From Phlebopus portentosus (lineage: Eukaryota > Basidiomycota > Agaricomycetes > Boletales > Boletinellaceae): a DNA stretch of 64,000 bases. The DNA is taken from the NCBI GenBank assembly GCA_037892935.1, contig JAYXKI010000010.1, positions 1,302,001-1,366,000 of the forward strand, written 5' to 3'. The translations under genes and the position numbers were made by a program. The notes beneath the pieces were generated by a model. That model was not told the origin of the DNA. It made no database searches and worked only from the letters and a program-made list of their open reading frames with translations. How positions within the stretch are numbered: the stretch's first letter is position 1; the number at the start of each line of letters is the position of its first letter. Shown piece by piece: positions 56,783 through 64,000 of this stretch.

Positions 56783-58164
56783 TTATTCTGCAGCTCTGGC
56801 CGTCACAGCCAAAATCATTGCTTCAGCATTTTCCTCCCGTAACAGATCTTTGACGCCACACTCGGGATCTTGCTCGAGTGCCCATTCATAAGCATCTGCA
56901 AGAATTGTGTCCGTAATCGGAACGAAGTAAGTAGCCAATACCCGCAGGATGTTGGATACCCGTGCAATAGCAGTTCGAGTCGCAGGATCGATATCCTGTA
57001 ATTTGCGGCAGTTGAGACACGAAGCAAATCAAATGAATCTTAGGCCCACATTGTTTCTGCTGGAGTACACCGCCTCAGCGTCGAAACCTTCTTCCCCCTC
57101 GCGCTCCCTCTCTCTGACATGTTTGCTTACCCACACATAACCATTGAGACCAAGAATCAAGTCTACGCCGCACGGTAATGAGATAAAGTGGCTTTTCAGG
57201 CGGCGGATGAGCACCGGAGGAACAGTGATGAGCTGGCCGTTGCGGAGCTGCGTTCGGAAGCCCTTCAGTCGCTTTTCGTCAACATGTCATCTGTAACGTA
57301 CCTTGCCGTACTTTAGAGATCGCGTATGTAACGACATCGCCCCATCAGCGAAAAAAGCTTGGACTTCTGCGACAAGGAGATCCCCTTCCTCAAAGAAGTT
57401 CCGCATCTGGAGTTCATCGCTCTCGAGTTTCCGACGCTATCCATATGACATGCCAAACGATACCAAACGGAAAATGTTATGGGGTTTAGCAGCCTATTGC
57501 GAAGGGACCGGAAGATTACCTGAATACCCCCGGGCAAATTGACAGAGGAGAGCATCAAAACCGCGTCTTGCCGGGCATTCGCATCAACCTTCCAACGCCG
57601 AGCAGCTACCTACGTTTGAAATTTGCATGTTAAATTGCAAGCCATAAGCCCTCTCCTAAGTATGTAGGAAATCCGATACCTCAGTTATTCTTCCAACGAC
57701 AAGATCTCCCACTTCCGGATTATATCTGCTTGTTTGGACGGCGGAGAAGGTTTTAGTCAAGCGAGTAGAAACGATCGAGTCATCCCTTATGGTTAGTCTA
57801 GTTACAGGAAAAACAATCTTTCACCTGCCTCGATCGAAGTGCCCGAACAGTCACGAGTTTGTTGACACGCTCTATTGTTCCTGCAACAGATGCTATGACT
57901 TCGTCTCCGTCAACATAGGTTCCGTGACCACTGAAAGTAGGACAAGTTGTCTTGCGCGCATATCCTCTCGAATGCGTGAACATACCGCATAAATGCATGC
58001 GAAGACGTCAATGGGACACCTGGGGATGTGAGCCTCGTGTCCAAGCTATCTTCTTCATCGAACTCATCCATAAGAACGTCATCTACCACGTCCGGATGAT
58101 GACGCGTCCGTTCGTAAGTATCGCTATCTTTGGATTCCGTCGGAAAGGAGGTTATTGTGATCAT
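56783..58164 (-). CDS. RRP4: Exosome complex subunit Rrp4 (EXOSC2)
   Basis: Multi-exon minus-strand gene. The N-terminus is acidic ([20 protein letters not shown] ... [10 protein letters not shown]). It then runs [56 protein letters not shown] and [10 protein letters not shown], the S1-domain core. Next come [20 protein letters not shown] and [20 protein letters not shown], and the KH domain ([35 protein letters not shown]). This order is specific to Rrp4, one of the three RNA-binding cap proteins that thread RNA into the exosome. The C-terminal exon reads [20 protein letters not shown] and ends at 56783. The KH exon also has an Arg/Glu-rich insert ([12 protein letters not shown]). Confidence 0.92.
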
Positions 58165-61100
58165 GTTCCGGGTGCAGATACTCTACGCAGTAAAAGGATT
58201 TATTTAAAAAAATCGGTAACAGTAGTCACGTGTTTTTGCACCGCTGTGTTGGCAAAAAAATCACCTCTCACTACTGTCTATTCTGCTTAAGCGTAAAAAC
58301 GCAATTCTCAGCGACTCCCCAAATTTACGATGTGTGTGATAGGAAGCATGAGATTAAGGCACTAGTGGGCCATCTCATGTTAATTTCTTGTCTTCCTTTG
58401 GAGTTAACGTCCTGGTGGCATTCTCAGCTTTTCCGAGATTCCGAGTCGTTGGACAAGTACTTAGACACCACAACGGAAGGTATTCGCTTTATTATTACAC
58501 CGTGTCTTATGCTCACGACTCACTCCACGCATAGCAAGCAGTCATGCCATATTGCTAAGCTGCAAGTGTTCCTCGCGCTTGCTAAACTTTTCCTTCGTCG
58601 GTCACAATGTCGCCGCGCTGATTGCAGCTCAATCGTCACCTGTCCTTGCGACGATCAAGACCAGTCAAATACTCATTTACGTCGGGTGTGTTTCATCATA
58701 TGTTGGACACGCATTAAGTAGTCCCAAATACGTCGCCCACTGCCGAGATTATACAAACCGGGCATAAATGGATATTCGCGTGCGTCGTCAGGTTTTCTTG
58801 AGCGGAGAAGTGCTTTCTCAATACTGCACGCCGGCGAACAGGAGCGGTGATCGATAGTAGCATTGATGTGTCACTCCACTTTTCGGTATGAAATGTGATA
58901 TGATCTGTTGACGGACCATCCGACGTCAAACGAAGTGGAAAACACGCGGACCATGAGCTTCATGTTCAGGTATGTAATGGAAGGCTCTCGTTCTGTCTTC
59001 ATCTCCGTTTGGAGGTCAATAGCTTAAGCACAGTTCGTAAACTCGAGATCAAGGTGACGATTACGTTTCAAGAATCGATTCATATGCTTGAAGCCACTTC
59101 TCACGACGCTGGAAAGTGCGCGAATTTAGACGGAGATTGTCCAGAATTCTCTCTATATCGTGGGGAACAGAACTCGGAGCTGCCGATTTCGATGACAATG
59201 GTCTCGAGACTACCCGAGTCAGTGTTTCAAGTCAGATTGCGATGACTATGCACTCCCACCAGCCTGTACGCCCATACATGCGTGAGCCCTCGGAGCGGGA
59301 ATAAGGCGCACAAAGATGACAATTCACTTTGTACCTTTTCGCCCGTTGCGATATCAGGTATCAGCTGGTATCAGGTCCGGATCAAATTTCTTAGCCTCGA
59401 TACTGGTAAAGATTTTTTCCTGCAGGCCGCTGCGAACGGCTACAGAGGATTCAGTACGATTCGAAAAAGGAGAATGGGAAATTTGACGGATCACAGTCCG
59501 AACCTGTCCGGGAGTTCCGAAGCCTTGAAGTTAATTTTTGTATTGTATTTATTATGATGGCGCTTGAGGCTTCTTTTCTTCTTGTCGATCCGATCCGATA
59601 CTACTGTACATATCCAGCAGCCCTATCTTGTTGCTCACACCGTACTTTTTGCTTTTCGTCCTTCTTTCCATTTGCCATTCCTTGCTCATCTCTACTTTGC
59701 CTTAAGGGAAGCTAGCTCTTTATGAAAATTTCTTTTGCCGAGATGACGAATAACGGCGGACACTAGTACTTTCTGACGTCAGTACCTGCTTATCCAGGTC
59801 ACATTCCGCACAATCATTCGCTCGGAGGTGTTGTTCCGCATTTCATTCTGGTTCTTGTATCAAGCGAGGAAAAAACCTGGGCCTTTGATCTGCCTACATT
59901 GACGGACGACCTTTCGGGTCAGGAGACCAACAAGTCAAATCGGCCATTGGCACTTGCAAAAGACGCCCTATCGCTGTTGCCCTGCTTCAGCTGTCAGTGT
60001 CTGCGATTGTCTGCCCTTGTCATGATGCTTCACAGGAACTCTCGTGGTTGCGGAAGCAGACAACTGCTCCATATTCCGGGTTAGCCCATGTCCATGTTTA
60101 GATAATAGGGCTACTTTTGTCACTGGTCGGTCAAACCGCTGGTACGTCTTAACTTACCTAATTCCCTATTTATGTTGTCACTGCGCGGCAGGAATAGAGG
60201 TTACTGGCATGATCGTGCCTTGATGGAGGAGCAGTATATCAGGTACAGATGATGAAGAAAGTCACTACGCTCTATCCCCACGACATGCCCAACGAAGCCA
60301 TGACACGTCTTCCTGATCGGCATTCCTAGTGGGAAGCTTTTTTGCTCACTAAACCTGATGCGCGCTATCAAAACCTTCGTACTGCCTCCGAATTATGTTG
60401 TTGATGGACCACGGAGAACTTCACACACTGCGTCTTGACCGGCTGAGCAGGGAAGATAGTACATCGACCAGGGTGGCATCAACTTCACGCGCTCATAGTT
60501 ATCTTCACTTCTTTGGCGGGAACAGAACTGAAAACGAGCACCAATGACAGAGTCGATTTTGTTGTTATTTGTTACAGTTCGGCCTCAATCTAGAGACAAG
60601 ATCGGACAGGTTAATCTAAGTAGTTATGACTGTACGTGCATGTATGGGTGCAACCGTAACGGGTAACTAGAAAAGTTGGGTTGGATTGTGTAACGTGTAG
60701 CACAAAAGACAGGTTGATTCCTATATTTGATGTTACATGTGTTTAGTAATACCGAACTATTCTGAAAATCCGAAAAAAAAACATCCTCATATACATATGT
60801 ACTCAAATGCAGCAAATTTGACTGCCCCAGGACAATTATGACCCTGTGTAAAGCCGAAGAGGACTTTCATCTGGCAGATGTTGCATCTCACCTATTTCAG
60901 ATGCTTTGACACCTTCGATAAGGTATAATAGCAACCCCTGTGACTTGGAATCTATTTTCCTGCACTTTATTCTAGAGCTTTTTAATATTTTCCGCTCCTA
61001 ATACGGGATTTGGTTGCCTAAAATGAGCTGTGTAGCGGGTAACAACGGTCTGGTTGCCTGACTTGACCATGTAATGCGGGACACCAGGTTGCACTCATAC

Positions 61101-61691
61101 GCAGCACACGTACAGTATTCAAAATAGGAGTATGCGATTACAATTATATAACATAGTAATTCAGACAACAAGCAAACAGTGATGTAAATAACAATACGGA
61201 ATCTATGCAGACATGCAATCGGAAAGTGAGCGGCGATAATAAGTTAATTAATCCGATGTCCAAGCACGAATAATGTTATGCGAGGGTATTAGGTAAAAGA
61301 GTTAGAGAGCGAGGAATTTGAGATACAGTTTGGAGGCGAAAACGCAGAGACACGGGATGGATCGCAGGAGTTGTATCCATGGAAATGAATGATGATAGCG
61401 ATAAATGTGATGCGACGAGATGCAAGATGCGAGATGCGGGATGTGGAAAAACTGCAACATGGGCCGGATCTTTAGAATGATGAACCTCGGCTTATCATCA
61501 AGACAGAATAATATGTATTGTACTTACGGAGCATGTGAGACAAGCCCCTGGTCCATGTGCAATAGTTTTGTTTTGCGTAGAATTTTTGTTTCTGACCTGA
61601 CCAAACCCAAAGCCCGAGTCAGAGCACCCGACGCAGACGATTTAGCCGGGTAGGGTCCGAGAAAAGCGGCAGGCACGACTTCTGACCTTTA
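58165..61691. other. 3.5-kb stretch without a recognisable gene
   Basis: Both strands hold many short frames (up to 163 codons) that overlap and show no family motif, splice-supported join or RNA fold that I can support. Small tandem GATGCGA-like units occur at 61409-61444. Confidence 0.35.
61409..61444 (+). repeat. Short degenerate GATGC repeat
   Basis: Several GATGCGA/GATGCAA-like units in a row over about 36 bp. A minor simple repeat with no sign of function. Confidence 0.5.
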
Positions 61692-62472
61692 TCACTTGAA
61701 TGCGAGGAAATACGCTGAAAGTGCGGGCAGATCATTCGTGCTCGCGTCAGAGTAGCTCTGACGACGGGACCCGTTGAATTTCAGCACAACGACAGGTCCG
61801 GGCCATTGACGCGCAGCAGCACCAGAGGTTATACGATATATCGCTCGATTTACAGGGGTACCGCGCTGAAGAGCGATAGGGCAATAGAAGATATGCAACG
61901 GGAACCGTAACGGCTCGCCATTTAAGCCTTGAGTGAGTACGAGGGACTGTGGTGCAGCTTCTTGGAAATAGTCGTTAACGAGTGGTGCTGGGCATGAGTT
62001 TGAGTGGGGCTTGCGAGTGAGTTGGCAGTTGACATTGATTATCTGCGGACGCTCTGCGGTGAAGGCCTGCATGAGCACCGCAAGGTCAACTTTGAAAGAA
62101 TGGTCACAAACTTACCTTGATTTGGCACGAAAAGAATGGCAGAGACGGTCATAACTTCTGGTGCAGCTGGTGGCGTCTGAATGACAAGCTGTGAGGGCGA
62201 CTGAACCGAAGTAGCTATGCATTCCCTGCGATGTCGGGGCCAGTCCTGAAGAAATTACGCAAATTACGACACACCCGCGTGAGTTGTCAGCCACAAAGAA
62301 ACGACCCTTGAACCCTGGACAGGGCTGAGCAATAACATACACTTGATAGATGTTCTGGGCTGCAATACCAGGCAAACTGGCATCGACTACACCACATCGT
62401 GGTGGGTCGGCAGCAGACAGTACAGGGATGATGAATGAGGCCTGCCTGGCTATTGCCGTTCATTCCGTTCAT
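61692..62472 (-). CDS. MYND-type zinc-finger protein
   Basis: Three exons (62472-62341, 62245-62116, 62089-61692) give 219 aa. The MYND finger occupies residues 17-53: C17, C20, C28, C31, C37, H41, H49 and C53 (TVCCRPTTMWCSRCQFAWYC, SPEH, DWPRHRREC). The rest (IINVNCQLTRKPHSNSCPAP, IFYCPIALQRGTPVNRAIYR, WPGPVVVLKFNGSRRQSYSD) resembles a family of small MYND proteins common in mushrooms, of unknown function. MYND fingers bind proline-rich peptides. The second intron would be only 26 nt; a 47-nt alternative is out of frame, so either a very short intron or a small lesion is present. Confidence 0.7.
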
Positions 62473-64000
62473 GTTGAAGGGTCCTTAGGGTCAATATAGA
62501 AGTACGGGGTCGGAAGACAAGATTGGATGGAGAGTTGCGGAGGGCTGAGTTTCCATGGACTCGGATTTATATGTTCGGTGAAATACTTAAGACAATGAAA
62601 AGGAGAAAGGTCAATACGACGTAATGGAGGAGATGCGAGTGGGACAATCTTAGTCGCTAAACTGTAATCTACCACGGTCAGACAGGTCAAACGTGGTGAA
62701 ATCGCCTAACCGAAGGGGAAACAGATGATCTAGATAATACGCGTAAGCTGTGCCGACAGCCAGGAACGGCTCTCGTTCTTTCATTGGTAACTGCCTTTCC
62801 CGCATCAACGGAGAGTCGAGAGCGTAAATTTAAAACGGATGAGGCTAGCGCGAAATTATGAAGAGTGGGGTCTCTTGACCAGAATCAGAGATCACGACAT
62901 TTTCCATCATCATTTCTTGCACGCGACCACAATGGATAGAAAACGGGCCGAATCAGTCCCGATTTGCACAAGGGTTGCAAACACGACACAGGATGTATGT
63001 ATTGAATCACTCGAAATCACAACGTGAGTATATTTGCTGTGACCGGAATAGTGAAATCGCTTCTCAAATAGGTGGACCCAAACACGTAGTCGGACCTGTT
63101 GATGTGAGTCGTCAAGTGTCACTGCCCTATTTGGTGCCTCCGACGGCAACTCCTATTATTCTATTCCACGAAGACGGCACATTGGCCTATTTTGAGTCAC
63201 GTTCCGGCTGGCGTGTGTCAAGGTACCGACACCAAACTGGCATAGCTGTCCGTAATCCCGTGGGACGCCCGGCTAATGGGACGATCGCCACCGGCCAGTC
63301 CAACCCGCCGTTCATCGAGTCGGAGGCCATGACGCGTGTTTCTTCTCCCATCACGGTCGTGATCCGGTAGATCGCACCCAAGAACAGAATTATGATTATT
63401 CGGAAGACGGGCGCAAAAAATGTCTGGACACGTGTAACATTCACAGACTACTAATATTTCGACTTCTCTTAGGAAGTTAGGCTCACTTATCAGACCACCC
63501 TGGAGACCAGACTGGATGTCACTTGATCAGTTCTTCGAGCGAAGGCGCTGACGGAGATCAATTAAGTATTATCGGCGCATAATGATCGCGCTTCTCGGCT
63601 TACCCCTTCAATCAGTTCAATTGCAGTGCAGCAAGCGCTTCGAGAAGTCCATTTAGAACGCGGCGATCCCATGGGATTGATAAACAATTGCCAGGAAGAC
63701 TTCTCTCAAGAGCCACTCGACAGAGTGGACTTAGTTCGTCCGTAACGACGATGCCTTTGTGATACATTCGATTCGGTATTGTTTATGTCCGTGCATAGCT
63801 AGCCTTCTCGTGCGTGAAATTCTAGGCTACCGAGAAGCAGTATAATAGTGCTAATTTTTAGCGTTTAAAGGTACAGACATTAGGTGGCGGTTTATTAGCG
63901 TTCGCCTTGTTTGCCGCCACTGCATCCGCCACATGTAGTGTCTGTTATGACCGGATTTACGCAACACTGGGGAAATTGCTAGCTCTGTTACAAGTTGGAT
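62473..64000. other. Right end of window, no gene supported
   Basis: Upstream of the MYND gene there are short frames on both strands. A minus-strand frame at 63187-63444 has AIYRIT and WPVAIV words reminiscent of the MYND gene but no finger. Nothing here is firm enough to call. Confidence 0.3.

Noticed and set aside
58230..58721. 163-codon plus-strand frame
   Set aside because: No family motif, unusual composition, and no splice sites joining it to other frames; likely chance.
63187..63444. Possible second MYND-family gene on the minus strand (AIYRIT, WPVAIV)
   Set aside because: Only a few words resemble the MYND gene, with no zinc finger, no clear start and no supported splice.

Overview
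This window is nuclear DNA of a filamentous fungus, almost certainly a basidiomycete of the Agaricomycetes type (inference). Genes are dense and broken by many 45-65 nt GT-AG introns. The gene families also fit: a Ste50/Ubc2 adaptor carrying SH3 domains, an S53 sedolisin, a TAP-like alpha/beta hydrolase, MYND proteins and an ankyrin family typical of mushroom genomes. All exon joins here were made by eye from splice signals and reading frame, so exon edges are predictions.

Layout. 1-350: 3' end of an unknown gene. 834-2081: SH3 protein. 2252-10341: two tandem serine carboxypeptidases (S10) on the minus strand. The left copy carries a 3.4-kb Tc1/mariner-like DNA transposon with TA target duplication, 29-bp terminal inverted repeats and a transposase with a nonsense codon. 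It sits exactly at the 3' splice site of a normally 55-nt intron. 10558-12702: PIG-F (GPI anchor) and PET117 (cytochrome oxidase assembly). 12971-16177: decayed ankyrin-family gene. 16774-19318: Ste50/Ubc2-type adaptor (SAM-RA-SH3-SH3). 19633-22914: 1055-aa disordered protein with clathrin-accessory-like motifs. 23241-24959: F-box protein. 24960-29079: gene-poor, with a 227-bp MITE. 29080-32518: Zn2Cys6 transcription factor with a 10-nt exon. 32882-33797: Sec72. 34219-36946: APP1-type phosphatidate phosphatase. 37209-39219: membrane protein.

40706-41118 is a broken copy of the end of the TAP-like hydrolase gene at 41976-44458. A tRNA-His (GTG) lies at 44981-45051, followed by a P450 pseudogene (45372-47530). 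Further on are a second P450 scrap and a 35-nt copy of the 5' half of the same tRNA. 48916-51232: sedolisin. 52003-55549: TFIIIC subunit. 55987-56719: unknown acidic-tailed gene with an in-frame TGA. 56783-58164: exosome subunit Rrp4. 58165-61691: no gene seen. 61692-62472: MYND-finger protein.

The genes do not form a pathway. They are housekeeping genes (RNA exosome, Pol III transcription, ER translocation, GPI anchors, COX assembly) mixed with secreted or vacuolar hydrolases and decaying family members. The most notable structure is the transposon-loaded splice acceptor in the left carboxypeptidase, whose reading frame is still intact.
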